Shown one piece after another: positions 16,794-25,849 of a stretch of 64,000 bases of DNA (positions are counted from its first letter, which is position 1; the number at the start of each line of letters is the position of its first letter). A model generated the notes under the pieces. That model was not told where the DNA came from and did not search any database. It saw only the letters and a program-made list of their open reading frames with translations. Position numbers and translations under genes: made by a program. The stretch comes from Sphingopyxis sp. MWB1 (GTDB lineage: Bacteria > Pseudomonadota > Alphaproteobacteria > Sphingomonadales > Sphingomonadaceae), in the NCBI RefSeq assembly GCF_000763945.1, contig NZ_JQFJ01000002.1:186001-250000 (forward strand), read 5' to 3'.

Positions 16794-18182
16794 GTGTCCT
16801 TCAATCACAAGTCGATTACAGATCCGTTGTATGGCTATGTTGGACTCAGCGAAGCTGAAGCGGATATAGTCTCGTCTCCAATTTTTCAGCGTCTCCACAA
16901 TGTACGGCAGCTTGGGTTGGTGCATCTTGTATTTCCAAGCGCTAGCTATTCTCGTTTTTCTCATTCCGTAGGGGCCTGCCACAATGCAGGACGCATCATT
17001 GATGCGATAAGAGAAAACTCCACCGTCAGAATTCCTGATAGTCGAAAGCAGCTTTATAGGCTTGCTGCGTTGTTGCACGATATCGGGCACTACCCTTTGT
17101 CGCATGCCACAGAGCATGCTATAACGTCTCATTATGTGGGGGAATCGATTCTTGATATGGGGGGGCTTTCACCTTCCAATTCAGGAAATGGAAAAGTGGG
17201 CCTCTCTCATGAAAAAGTAGGCCAGATAATTATCGAGAACGATCCTGATTTATCTAAGATTTTTGAAAAACACGGTATAAATAAGAAGAAACTTTTGGGG
17301 ATATTTTCGAAGAAAGACCCCGATGCTCTATTTGGAATTATAAGTTCTGATCTAGACTGTGATAGGTTGGATTATTTGCCTCGGTCAGCTCATACGAGCG
17401 GTGTTCCTTATGGCGCTACGGATGTTGATTTTATTATAAGCAAGGCTACAGTCGACAAGGACGGAATTCTTTGTTTTGAGGCTAAGGCGGCGACGGCAAT
17501 TGATCATTTTCTGGTTAGTCGGTTTTACGATTATATGCAGGTCGTTTTCCATAAAACGGTTATGGGGCTCGAATGGAGTCTGAATTTCTGTGTAACTCAA
17601 CTACTAGAGCGACAAGAAATAGAAATTTCTGCCGAGGATGTGCAAAGACTCGTTGAAAGGCGCGAGTGGGCCAACTTTGACGACAGCCACATCTTTTCCA
17701 AATTTAAAAAACTTTCGGAATCATTAAATAATCATGCGGGAACGCAGGTCGTTTGTGATCACTTGAGAGCGATACTCTATAGGGCTCCTCCAAAGCTGGT
17801 CTATGAATGGGAGGCGCTTTTAAATAAGGATGATGAGCAAGTTAAACTACGATCAAAACTGATACATTCTAAGACAGATGAAATAGCTAGGGCCTTGTCA
17901 TTGGACCCACAGCGTTTTCATATCGTCGGGAGAAATCCGTTTCCTTTTTCGAGTGATTTTTCGAAGCCCGCCAAAGAGTTAACATATGGCGAGCAAGCTA
18001 GGTCTGTGAGTATTCTTGAAAAGGGAAAGAAGAAGTCGGTGCTGCTCTCTGAAAGAAATGAATGCTTAATTGGTAGTATGTCTGGAATAAGAAATTACGC
18101 GATCAAGGTTCTGTATCTTCCTCGTGAGGGAGAGAGTAAGGAAATACGCGATAAGATTCGTAAGATGTTTTCTGAAATTTAG
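16794..18182 (+). CDS. HD-domain phosphohydrolase, SAMHD1/dNTPase-like (YwfO-type)
   Basis: The 462-residue cytosolic protein has an intact HD metal site: His57 in SRFSHSVG, His95-Asp96 in LLHDIGHYPLSHATEH, and the acidic DLDCDRLDYL motif (residues 186-195), with further conserved HE at SHEKVGQII. This is the COG1078 architecture shared by SAMHD1 and bacterial dNTP triphosphohydrolases; the C-terminal half (residues 230-462) is less conserved and probably allosteric or oligomerising. Start is GTG 16794 with AGAGG about 7 nt upstream. Low-GC codons (AGA, ATA, TTA) run throughout, unlike the flanking genes. dNTPases of this type can starve replicating phage of nucleotides, so defence is plausible but inferred; substrate could equally be another nucleotide. 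Confidence 0.8.
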   Translation: MSFNHKSITDPLYGYVGLSEAEADIVSSPIFQRLHNVRQLGLVHLVFPSASYSRFSHSVGACHNAGRIIDAIRENSTVRIPDSRKQLYRLAALLHDIGHYPLSHATEHAITSHYVGESILDMGGLSPSNSGNGKVGLSHEKVGQIIIENDPDLSKIFEKHGINKKKLLGIFSKKDPDALFGIISSDLDCDRLDYLPRSAHTSGVPYGATDVDFIISKATVDKDGILCFEAKAATAIDHFLVSRFYDYMQVVFHKTVMGLEWSLNFCVTQLLERQEIEISAEDVQRLVERREWANFDDSHIFSKFKKLSESLNNHAGTQVVCDHLRAILYRAPPKLVYEWEALLNKDDEQVKLRSKLIHSKTDEIARALSLDPQRFHIVGRNPFPFSSDFSKPAKELTYGEQARSVSILEKGKKKSVLLSERNECLIGSMSGIRNYAIKVLYLPREGESKEIRDKIRKMFSEI

Positions 18183-19529
18183 CGATTTCTTGTACTGTTG
18201 ATGATCCTCGTCACCGGTCAGGTGTTTCCATCCCCGAAAATCACGATATCAGTTGGCGTCCGGATGACGGTGCATGATAGGCTTCCCACTCTTCTGATCA
18301 TGTCGGGGGATGACTTGTGCGCTGTCGCCACAGCTGCTGGTGATGCGCGTGTTCGCCGCAGAGGATATATTCGCGTCGTTTAGACAGGATTGCCTCACGC
18401 AAAGGCGCGAAGAGCTGGCTTTCCCACGCTCGCGCCCCGCGCACATCGAGCGGCATCCAAAAGTCGCCGGACTTTGTCCGGCGATTGTCGAAACAGAGCC
18501 GTCGCTGGGCAACTCGTCGCTCACCCCGAAAGGCGGCCATCTTTGTGTCTTTGTGTGAGACACCCCGCCCGCAGCACACAGAGCGTCGCCAGCGACCAAC
18601 AACCAATATCTTCGCGCCTTCGCGTCTTCGCGTGAAACAAAAGGAAACGGACGTCGCGCGGTCAACCGCGCCCCCGGGTCAAACCGCACTGGGGTGGGCA
18701 TCCTCGCTCCCATCCCGCTTGCGGGGAGAGACTGGGCGAACCCAATTTCGTCATGCCGGACTTGATCCGGCATCCATGTGGCGCGGCGCTGCCGACCCCC
18801 GCTTCCATCCCGGCGCGGCACAAAGCGCCACCGCCGACGCGCGGGCGCTCCGCTACAGGCCGGACCCCATCGCCGCTAGCGCACGAAGGGCAGGAATAGG
18901 CGCTGTCCTACATGCTGCCGCTATGCCAAGCCTTGATCCGGCTCTTTCTATCGACGGACATTCTGGCGCAGCCATTCAGGGAGCGCCGCCCAAGGCGCGC
19001 GCCTCTCGCGCGCAGCCATCGCGGGAAAAAGCGCCACGGACACTAGTGTCACAAGGCTGAACTTTACTGAACTTTGAACCCGCGCCGCGCGAAAAACGGT
19101 GGAATTACGAGCGAAAAACGGGGCCCCAACGCCGTTCGTGTCGAACCCATCGACGGCCGGGGCAGGTGCTCAGGATAAACGTCGCCCACTAGGCCGAAGC
19201 CAAGGCCCGCCCCGGGGCCGTGCGTCACCGATGGGCATCTCGACTTCGCTCGATGCGAACGGGTTGGCAGGGTTGGGGCCGCCCCATTTTGTCAGGCCGC
19301 ACCCTTCGACAGGCGCAGAACAGGCTTGATCCGGCAACGATTGCGCGGCGCCGCTGGACCCCGGGTCGAGCCCGGGGTGACGAGAGGGAGGGGGAGGCGC
19401 CTTGTCCCCGCCCGCAAGCGGGAGGGGCAGCGAGACTTGCGAACCCTGTTCGCTAGTCGCAGCGGGGTGGGCCTTCGCGCCGCCGCTGGCGCATCCCGCC
19501 GCTCGGGCAGGCAAAAGCGAGGAAAATCA
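18183..19529. repeat. Gene-free island of dispersed palindromic repeats
   Basis: The 1.35 kb between the HD gene and uvrA has only short frames without ribosome-binding sites or family features. It holds a patchwork of repeats: CTCACGCAAAGGCGCGAAG (18393-18411) and inverted relatives CTTCGCGCCTTCGCGTCTTC (from about 18613); TTTGTGTCTTTGTGTGAGAC (about 18541-18560), a degenerate cousin of the 29-bp repeat at 59.6 kb; the hairpin ATGCCGGA-CTTGA-TCCGGCAT (18753-18773); the hairpin ACCCCGGG-TCGAG-CCCGGGGT (19358-19378); and a 33-bp segment (19231-19263) repeated exactly at 31075-31107. It looks like a recombination-tolerant accumulation site beside the acquired cassette. Confidence 0.7.
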
Positions 19530-22421
19530 TTACGACAATAATGGCTTCAAATACTGCCCGGTAAAGCTGCGCTTTTCCTTCACCACCTCTTCGGGCGTCC
19601 CCGCCGCGACGATTTCGCCGCCCTTCACCCCGCCTTCGGGGCCAAGGTCGAGGATATAATCGGCGGTCTTGATGACATCGAGGTTATGCTCGATCACCAC
19701 GACGCTGTTGCCCTGATCGACCAGCGCCTGCAGCACCTCCAGCAATTTGCGCACATCCTCGAAATGCAGCCCCGTCGTCGGCTCGTCGAGGATATAGAGC
19801 GTCTGTCCGGTCGAGCGGCGCGACAATTCCTTGGCGAGCTTCACCCGCTGCGCCTCGCCCCCCGACAGCGTCGTCGCCTGTTGCCCGACCTTGATATAGC
19901 CCAGGCCCACACGGCACAGCATCGCCATCTTGTCGCGGATCGCGGGGACCGCCTTGAAAAACTCCGCCGCATCCTCGACCGTCATGTCGAGCACGTCGGC
20001 GATGCTCATCCCCTTGAACTTCACCTCCAGCGTTTCGCGGTTGTATCGTTTGCCGTGGCACGTCTCGCACGTCACATAAACGTCGGGCAGGAAGTGCATC
20101 TCGATCTTGATCAGGCCGTCGCCGGTGCACGTCTCGCAGCGCCCGCCCTTGACGTTGAAGCTGAAACGCCCGGGCTTGTACCCGCGCGCCTGCGCCTCGG
20201 GTAGCCCGGCGAACCAGTCGCGGATCACGGTGAAGGCGCCGGTATAAGTGGCGGGGTTCGACCGCGGGGTGCGGCCGATCGGCGACTGGTCGATGTCGAT
20301 CACCTTGTCGCAATGTTCCAGCCCCGACAGGCTGTCGTGCGGCCCCGCGACCATCCGCGCGCCGTTCAATGTGCGCGCCGCGGCGGCGTAAAGCGTGTCG
20401 ATGATCAGGCTCGACTTGCCCGACCCCGACAGGCCGGTGACGCAGGTAAAGGTGCCGAGCGGGATCTTCGCGGTGACATTGTTGAGGTTGTTCGCGCGCG
20501 CACCCGTCAGCACCAGGTCGAACCCGTTGCCGGGGCGGCGGTGCGCGGGCACCTCGATCTTCTTCGCGCCGGTCAGATAGGCGGCGGTCAGGCTCTTCTT
20601 GCTCTTGAGCAGCGTCTTGAGCGGCCCTTCGGCAACAATCTCGCCGCCATGCACCCCGGCGCCGGGGCCCATGTCGACGACATAATCGGCGCTGCGGATC
20701 GCATCCTCGTCATGCTCGACGACGATCACCGTATTGCCAAGGTCGCGCAGCCGCCGCAGCGTCGCGAGCAGCCGGTCATTGTCGCGCTGGTGCAGCCCGA
20801 TGCTCGGCTCGTCGAGTACATAGAGCACGCCCGAAAGGCCGCTGCCGATCTGGCTCGCGAGGCGGATGCGCTGGCTTTCGCCGCCCGACAGCGTGCCACT
20901 GGTGCGGTTGAGGTTGAGGTAATCGAGCCCGACATTGTTGAGGAAGCCGAGCCGCTCGTTGATCTCTTTCAGGATCGCCTTGGCAATCTGCCGCTGCTGC
21001 TCGTTCAGCTTCTCCTCAAGCGTGCCGAACCAGTGGAGCGCGTCGGCGACCGAGCGCCGCGCCGACTGGCTGATGTCCTCGCCCGCGATTTTAACCGCGA
21101 GCGGTTCGGGGCGCAGCCGCGCGCCATGACATGTCTCGCACGGCTGCGCGGTCTGATATTTGCCGAGCTCCTCGCGCATCCACGCGCTCTCGGTCTGGAG
21201 CATCCGGCGGTTCAAATTGCCGATCACCCCTTCGAACGCCTTGTGCGTCGTATAGCTACGCCGCCCGTCCTTGAAGGTCAGCTCGACGGGCATGCCGCCG
21301 CTGCCGAACAGGATGATCTGCTGCACCCCGCCGGGCAGGTCCTGCCACGGGGTGTCGAGTGCGAAATCATAGGCTTTGGCCAGGCTTTCGAGCACTTGCA
21401 TATAATAAGGCGAGGGCGGGTTCGATTTCGCCCACGGCACCACCGCGCCCTTTTTCAGGCTCAGCGCATGGTTGGGGACGACCAGCTCGGGATCGAACTC
21501 CAGCCGCTCGCCAAGCCCGTCGCACGCGGGGCACGCGCCCTGCGGTGCGTTGAAGCTGAACAGCCGCGGCTCGATCTCGGCAATCGTGAAGCCGCTGACG
21601 GGGCAGGCGAATTTTTCGGAGAAGATGATGCGGTTCGCGGGGATGCCGGCGCCTCTCATCGCGCCGCCGGTATCTTCTTCTGCGCGTCCCGGCACGACGC
21701 CGTCGGCCAAGTCTACATAGGCCAGCCCCTCGGCGAGCTTCAGCGCCGTCTCGAAACTGTCGGCGAGCCGCGTCTCGATCCCCTCGCGCACCGCGATGCG
21801 GTCGACCACCACCTCGATGTCATGCTTGTACTTCTTGTCGAGCGCGGGCGCGTCCTCGATCTCGTAAAATTCGCCGTCGATACGGACGCGGGTAAAGCCT
21901 TCCTTCTGCCACTGCGCCAGTTCCTTTTTATACTCGCCCTTGCGCCCGCGCACGACGGGGGCGAGAAGGTAGGCGCGCGTGCCTTCGGGCAGCTCCATCA
22001 CGCGGTCGACCATCTGGCTCACCGTCTGCGCGCTGATCGGCTCGCCCGTCGCGGGCGAATAGGGAACGCCGACGCGCGCCCACAAGAGGCGCATATAGTC
22101 ATAGATTTCGGTGACGGTCGCGACGGTCGAGCGCGGGTTGCGGCTCGTCGTCTTCTGCTCGATGCTGATCGCGGGCGACAGGCCGTCGATATGCTCGACG
22201 TCGGGCTTTTGCATCATCTCCAGGAACTGGCGCGCATAGGCCGACAGGCTCTCGACATAGCGCCGCTGGCCTTCGGCATAGATGGTGTCGAACGCCAGGC
22301 TCGACTTGCCGCTGCCCGACAGGCCGGTGATGACGATCAAGCTGTCGCGCGGCAGATCGACGTCGACGCCCTTCAGATTATGCTCGCGCGCGCCGCGCAC
22401 CGAAATATGGGTCAGACTCAT
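19530..22421 (-). CDS. uvrA: Excinuclease ABC subunit UvrA
   Basis: The 963-residue DNA-damage sensor of nucleotide excision repair is full length. Both ABC modules are complete: Walker [20 protein letters not shown] (residues 33-50) and [18 protein letters not shown], signatures [16 protein letters not shown] and [16 protein letters not shown], and Walker B regions [10 protein letters not shown] and [10 protein letters not shown]. Zinc-binding CxxC pairs occur at CPACDG/CETCHG and in the second module at CETCTGDG and CETCHGKR. The ATG has no good Shine-Dalgarno; CCCCTCCC lies directly before it. A GTTC-N7-GTTC SOS box sits 12-26 nt upstream, pointing to LexA control. Confidence 0.98.
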   Translation of the reverse strand: MSLTHISVRGAREHNLKGVDVDLPRDSLIVITGLSGSGKSSLAFDTIYAEGQRRYVESLSAYARQFLEMMQKPDVEHIDGLSPAISIEQKTTSRNPRSTVATVTEIYDYMRLLWARVGVPYSPATGEPISAQTVSQMVDRVMELPEGTRAYLLAPVVRGRKGEYKKELAQWQKEGFTRVRIDGEFYEIEDAPALDKKYKHDIEVVVDRIAVREGIETRLADSFETALKLAEGLAYVDLADGVVPGRAEEDTGGAMRGAGIPANRIIFSEKFACPVSGFTIAEIEPRLFSFNAPQGACPACDGLGERLEFDPELVVPNHALSLKKGAVVPWAKSNPPSPYYMQVLESLAKAYDFALDTPWQDLPGGVQQIILFGSGGMPVELTFKDGRRSYTTHKAFEGVIGNLNRRMLQTESAWMREELGKYQTAQPCETCHGARLRPEPLAVKIAGEDISQSARRSVADALHWFGTLEEKLNEQQRQIAKAILKEINERLGFLNNVGLDYLNLNRTSGTLSGGESQRIRLASQIGSGLSGVLYVLDEPSIGLHQRDNDRLLATLRRLRDLGNTVIVVEHDEDAIRSADYVVDMGPGAGVHGGEIVAEGPLKTLLKSKKSLTAAYLTGAKKIEVPAHRRPGNGFDLVLTGARANNLNNVTAKIPLGTFTCVTGLSGSGKSSLIIDTLYAAAARTLNGARMVAGPHDSLSGLEHCDKVIDIDQSPIGRTPRSNPATYTGAFTVIRDWFAGLPEAQARGYKPGRFSFNVKGGRCETCTGDGLIKIEMHFLPDVYVTCETCHGKRYNRETLEVKFKGMSIADVLDMTVEDAAEFFKAVPAIRDKMAMLCRVGLGYIKVGQQATTLSGGEAQRVKLAKELSRRSTGQTLYILDEPTTGLHFEDVRKLLEVLQALVDQGNSVVVIEHNLDVIKTADYILDLGPEGGVKGGEIVAAGTPEEVVKEKRSFTGQYLKPLLS

Positions 22422-22432
22422 GGGAGGGGCTT

Positions 22433-22447
22433 GTTCCAGATTTGTTC
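22433..22447 (-). promoter_or_regulatory. LexA (SOS) box upstream of uvrA
   Basis: GTTC at 22433-22436 and GTTC at 22444-22447 are separated by exactly 7 nt, reading GAAC-N7-GAAC toward uvrA. This is the alphaproteobacterial LexA operator. It lies 12 nt ahead of the uvrA ATG, so bound LexA would block initiation or early elongation. Confidence 0.85.
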
Positions 22448-22502
22448 TATGCGCGCAAGGGGCACGGTGCGATGGACGAAAGGAGGATATAGGAAGGGTA
22501 GT

Positions 22503-24032
22503 TTAACCCCGCAATCGGGGAAGACTATGCGGACGAAAAGCCATTAATGCCAGCGAGGCGCCTGCCCCCAAAACGACGAACAATGCGGGAAATCCGCCGA
22601 GAACCGACATCATGCGAATCCCATCCAATCCTGATGCCGCGACCAACACTACGGCGACCAGCCCCACGACCACGCCCCAGGCCAGTTTTACGTGCAGCGG
22701 TGCTTCGGGCGATTCTGGCGTAATGCCATGCGTGGATAGCGCGCTCATAGCCGAGACATTGCTATCGGCGGCTGTCACATAGGAAAGAAAGATCGCCAGG
22801 ATGAGCATTGCAAGAACGAAACCGCCTCCGCCGAGCTGACTGAAAAGGCTGTAAAGAAGCGGATCGGGGCCTGCCCGGACAAGCGTGTCATAAAGGGTGC
22901 CATGCAGGGACTGATCCAATGTAATCGTCGTTCCTGCAATAATCGTCATCCAGAGCGCACCGAAAAGGGCGGGAAAGAGCAGATTAAACAGGATGAAACT
23001 GCGAACGCTGTAACCGACCGCCAACCGTCCGAGGAACAAAGCCGTAATCGGCGCCCAAGCAAACCAGTTCGCCCAGTTGAAAATGGTCCATTGGCGGTGC
23101 CAGTTCAGGTTGACGTCAGTTCCAAAACTGCGCGGGATGAATGTTACGATATAGTTTTTGGCTCCCGCAAGGCCTAGGCTCGGCAATGCGCTGGCTACGC
23201 CGCTGAACAGAACGAACAGCAAAATGGCGAAGAAAAGCCAGATGTTGAGAAGCGACAATCGCGCGATTCCGCGGCGAAGGCCAAAAACTGCTGAGAGGAT
23301 AAAGATCAAAACCAAGGCTCCCGCAATAGTAGCGCGCAGCCACTCGCCACCGCGAAAAACGAAAAGCCCCTCAATTCCTCCTGCAAGAGCGAGCACGCCG
23401 GCACCTAGTGAGGCTGACATCCCCGCTACCAGGGCGAAAAGGCAGACGATATCTATCCCGCTGCCGACCACCCCATGTGCCCGGCGCCCGATCAGCGGCA
23501 CGAAAAGCGAGGAGATTCTGAACGGCTCGCGTTGATTATAATAGAGGAGGGCGAAAGCGAGGGCGGCCACGGTGTAAATTGCATAGGGCGTGAAGGTCCA
23601 ATGCAGAAACATGGTCGACATAGCGAAAGCCGCAGCGCCCTCGCTGCCCGGTGTCAATCCCAACAGGGGAGGAGGGGCGTTCAAGTGAAATAGGGGTTCA
23701 GCAACGCCCCAAAACAGGATTCCTGTGGCAACGGTCGTGCACAGCGTCACGGCAAACCAGCGCCAGCGTCCCAAAAGAGGCGTGGCCTGCGCCCCTCCGA
23801 TGACCGTACCCCCAAAGGGGGAGATCGCTATGACCGCTAGCAATGGGAGAAAGGCAAATCCTGCCAAGGCAAAGAGTCGGCCGAAATGAAGGAGTATCCA
23901 GTCATTGATATCAGTCTCAACCTGCAAGAAGAGACTGTTCCGCCACAGGCTGAAACCTATGGAAATGACCAGTATTGCCAGCGGAATGAAGAAAACCGGA
24001 CGATTTACAGAATGTGCATTGGGGCTTGGCAA
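22503..24032 (-). CDS. BCCT-family transporter (betaine/carnitine/choline type)
   Basis: This 509-residue inner-membrane protein has about 12 hydrophobic segments. It carries BCCT hallmarks: GTVIGGAQATP, ILFWGVAEPLFH (the G-x-G/A-x-x-EP substrate region), and the signature WTIFNWANWFAWAPITALFL followed by GRLAVGYSVRSF. One change is WANWF where most members read WWxWxP. The family moves quaternary ammonium osmolytes by proton or sodium symport. Start is TTG 24032 (GGGCGGA a few bases upstream); no ATG precedes the first membrane helix. There is no long C-terminal osmosensing tail. It is divergent from the small secreted protein at 24157. The substrate is unknown. Confidence 0.9.
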   Translation of the reverse strand: MPSPNAHSVNRPVFFIPLAILVISIGFSLWRNSLFLQVETDINDWILLHFGRLFALAGFAFLPLLAVIAISPFGGTVIGGAQATPLLGRWRWFAVTLCTTVATGILFWGVAEPLFHLNAPPPLLGLTPGSEGAAAFAMSTMFLHWTFTPYAIYTVAALAFALLYYNQREPFRISSLFVPLIGRRAHGVVGSGIDIVCLFALVAGMSASLGAGVLALAGGIEGLFVFRGGEWLRATIAGALVLIFILSAVFGLRRGIARLSLLNIWLFFAILLFVLFSGVASALPSLGLAGAKNYIVTFIPRSFGTDVNLNWHRQWTIFNWANWFAWAPITALFLGRLAVGYSVRSFILFNLLFPALFGALWMTIIAGTTITLDQSLHGTLYDTLVRAGPDPLLYSLFSQLGGGGFVLAMLILAIFLSYVTAADSNVSAMSALSTHGITPESPEAPLHVKLAWGVVVGLVAVVLVAASGLDGIRMMSVLGGFPALFVVLGAGASLALMAFRPHSLPRLRG

Positions 24033-24156
24033 ATTTCCGCCCTTCGGTCAAAGGAGGGAAGCATGACGGAGACTGTTCATGCGGTCAAACGGGCGGGAAC
24101 ATTTTTCCCGAACCGGGCGTTCGCTCCGTGCAGGAGCCTTTAAAGGAGACAGTCTG

Positions 24157-24576
24157 GTGAACAGATTCTATTTGCCGTTCGTTGCAATCGGCGCCGCGCT
24201 CGTCGCGACGCCGACACTGGCGGTCAATCCTGCGCAGTCATCGTCGGTCGCAGTCGACGCGAGCGTAGATCGCACCACGGCTGAAGAACGCGCCAATACC
24301 GCGCGTTTGAACGCTGAACAGGCGGCTCGGGCCAAGACTGATAATATTGTTTACGAGCAAGAGGTTTCCGCGGCTACGCAGCAAGTTGCGCATGACGAAG
24401 CGGAGTTTGTGGATGAGACTGCGGCTTATGAAGCCGAAAAGGCCCGCATTGCAGCGGAGGCGGCGGCGGAGCGGTTGCAATGGGAAGCTGATGTGGCCGC
24501 CTGCAAAGCTGGCGACCGGAACCGGTGCGCGAAAGTGGAAGTGCGGCCAGCCGGTGTACCTCAAAACGATCAATAA
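24157..24576 (+). CDS. Secreted Ala/Glu-rich coiled-coil protein, unknown function
   Basis: The 139-residue product begins with a signal peptide (MNRFYLPFVAIGAALVATPT, cleavage near LAV-NP). The mature part is charged and helical, with heptad-like Ala/Glu/Arg spacing (TAEERANTARLNAEQAARAK) and a terminal pair of cysteines (VAACKAGDRNRCAKVEV) that could form a disulfide in the periplasm. GTG 24157 is used because AAAGGAGA lies 7-8 nt upstream and the signal peptide starts there. I do not recognise a family. It is convergent with the small membrane protein gene at 24603-25229. Confidence 0.65.
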   Translation: MNRFYLPFVAIGAALVATPTLAVNPAQSSSVAVDASVDRTTAEERANTARLNAEQAARAKTDNIVYEQEVSAATQQVAHDEAEFVDETAAYEAEKARIAAEAAAERLQWEADVAACKAGDRNRCAKVEVRPAGVPQNDQ

Positions 24577-24602
24577 TTCGGCGCTTCGCTATGGGTGATA
24601 AG

Positions 24603-25229
24603 CTATTGGGATGGGTCGCCGGGCTGAGGTTCGGTTTGGTCCTTGAGCGGCGAGGGAGCCGCCGATTTGCGCGGGGGTGAGAGCAGGTTGTTGTTCTTTT
24701 CTCTTGCTCCCGGCACACTTTGAGCATTGGGGCGTTCTAACGGCTGAGTTCCCAGAGAGTGGCTTTCGGGTAACAGATCCCGAGGAGATGGACTCAAAGA
24801 GGCTGAGGCTTCGGAAGAAAATGCCCTTGCCGAAAAACTGCCGCCATATTGGTAATCGCCTTCTTGTGCGTCGATAGGCGCTGGCTTGTTCATCTCGCCT
24901 GTATGGGAATCGTTTAACTCTACGGGCGCATAGGGATAGGCATAGCCATACTCGGTACGGCGATCGCGGAGTTTGGCCCCTACTCCAAAACTGTCCGGGC
25001 AGAATATACAATCAGGTTGTGCCACCGGATCCGCTGTGGCGGCATCCGGATTTGCGCTGAGGCTGGCAAATGGCTGCTGCTCCGGGCCCACCACACGGAG
25101 CCGGTCCCCTGCGATCATTTTGCCCAGAAGCGTGCCCATCAAGGTTGCGCCCATCACCAGCCACACCCACAACATAAGGCGTCGCGACCTAGGTCGACGA
25201 GTCGAATAGCGGCGGTTCGGCTCTTTCAT
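24603..25229 (-). CDS. Bitopic membrane protein with proline-rich tail, unknown function
   Basis: The 208-residue product has a very basic N terminus (NRRYSTRRPRSRR), one membrane segment at about residues 19-40 (LMLWVWLVMGATLMGTLLGK), then a low-complexity Ser/Pro-rich periplasmic part with an isolated CIFC motif near residue 75 that could bind metal or form a disulfide. The positive-inside rule places the N terminus in the cytoplasm. Base use is somewhat less GC-rich than in the housekeeping genes. No family is recognised and the ribosome-binding site is weak (GGGG directly before the ATG), but the topology looks coherent. Confidence 0.5.
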   Translation of the reverse strand: MKEPNRRYSTRRPRSRRLMLWVWLVMGATLMGTLLGKMIAGDRLRVVGPEQQPFASLSANPDAATADPVAQPDCIFCPDSFGVGAKLRDRRTEYGYAYPYAPVELNDSHTGEMNKPAPIDAQEGDYQYGGSFSARAFSSEASASLSPSPRDLLPESHSLGTQPLERPNAQSVPGAREKNNNLLSPPRKSAAPSPLKDQTEPQPGDPSQ

Positions 25230-25387
25230 CCCCGATGATGATCATGTGCGGACCTTCATTTCAACCCCCCGCCCTGCCATTTCGCCCGTTGGTCGACCCA
25301 CAAATGCCATTCGTCCGCCAATCGACAGAGCAGCGGAACCGGTCGAAGCGTGCGTGAGGGCATCTGAAATCATGGGCATAAGGGTCT

Positions 25388-25436
25388 TGCGAGACAGAAT
25401 GTCGCGGTCTCCCCGGTCCGGGTGTTCTGTCTCGCA
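25388..25436 (+). promoter_or_regulatory. 12-bp inverted repeat in the urcA leader
   Basis: TGCGAGACAGAA (25388-25399) and TTCTGTCTCGCA (25425-25436) are perfect inverted repeats around 25 nt that contain a smaller CCCGG-T-CCGGG hairpin. The unit ends 23 nt before the urcA ATG. No U-tract follows, so an operator or an mRNA-stabilising leader hairpin is more likely than a terminator. Confidence 0.55.
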
Positions 25437-25459
25437 TCATAAAAGAGAGGACTCCCCCC

Positions 25460-25801
25460 ATGTTGAAACTGAAAACCATAATTGCCACGTCGTTATTGGC
25501 TGTCACAACGACCGTATCCGTCGCCGGCGCCCAAGAGACGGATCGGCGCACTGTCGAGGTTGCAGTGGCTGATCTTGACCTGTCTACGGCGGCTGGACAG
25601 GCGGTACTTGATCGGCGGATCGAATTGGCACTGCGTCAAGTCTGTGCCACGGACCCGCGCCCTGATCTGCGCCAGCAAGCCCAGGCTCAATCCTGCCGCG
25701 CCCAGGCGATGCGGGAAATTGAACCTCAATTGGCCAGCCTGACGGGTGGCGGCAACACCATGCTGGCGAAGCGTGAGCAAAATTACGTCGCCGCACGCTG
25801 A
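25460..25801 (+). CDS. urcA: UrcA family protein
   Basis: The 113-residue exported protein starts with a signal peptide (MLKLKTIIATSLLAVTTTVS, cleavage near AGA-QE). The mature part carries the UrcA pattern: VADLDLSTAAGQAVLDRRIE followed by two cysteines (RQVCAT and QAQSCRAQA) that probably form a disulfide. UrcA proteins are small periplasmic proteins characteristic of Sphingomonadales and Caulobacterales, with unknown function. AGAGAGGA stands about 8 nt before the ATG, and a strong inverted repeat lies just upstream. It is convergent with the LytTR regulator gene. Confidence 0.85.
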   Translation: MLKLKTIIATSLLAVTTTVSVAGAQETDRRTVEVAVADLDLSTAAGQAVLDRRIELALRQVCATDPRPDLRQQAQAQSCRAQAMREIEPQLASLTGGGNTMLAKREQNYVAAR

Positions 25802-25849
25802 GCGCGGGCGATGCGTGTCAGGACCGGTAACAGCCGGCCAGGAAGGCGG

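Noticed and set aside
18298..19060. Several frames of 80-190 codons in the repeat island
   Set aside because: They read through palindromic repeats in changing frames, lack ribosome-binding sites and show no protein-like composition.
18183..19529. CRISPR array or tRNA cluster in the repeat-rich gap
   Set aside because: Repeats are unevenly spaced, palindromic and of different families, with no regular spacers; no cloverleaf or T-loop sequence was found.
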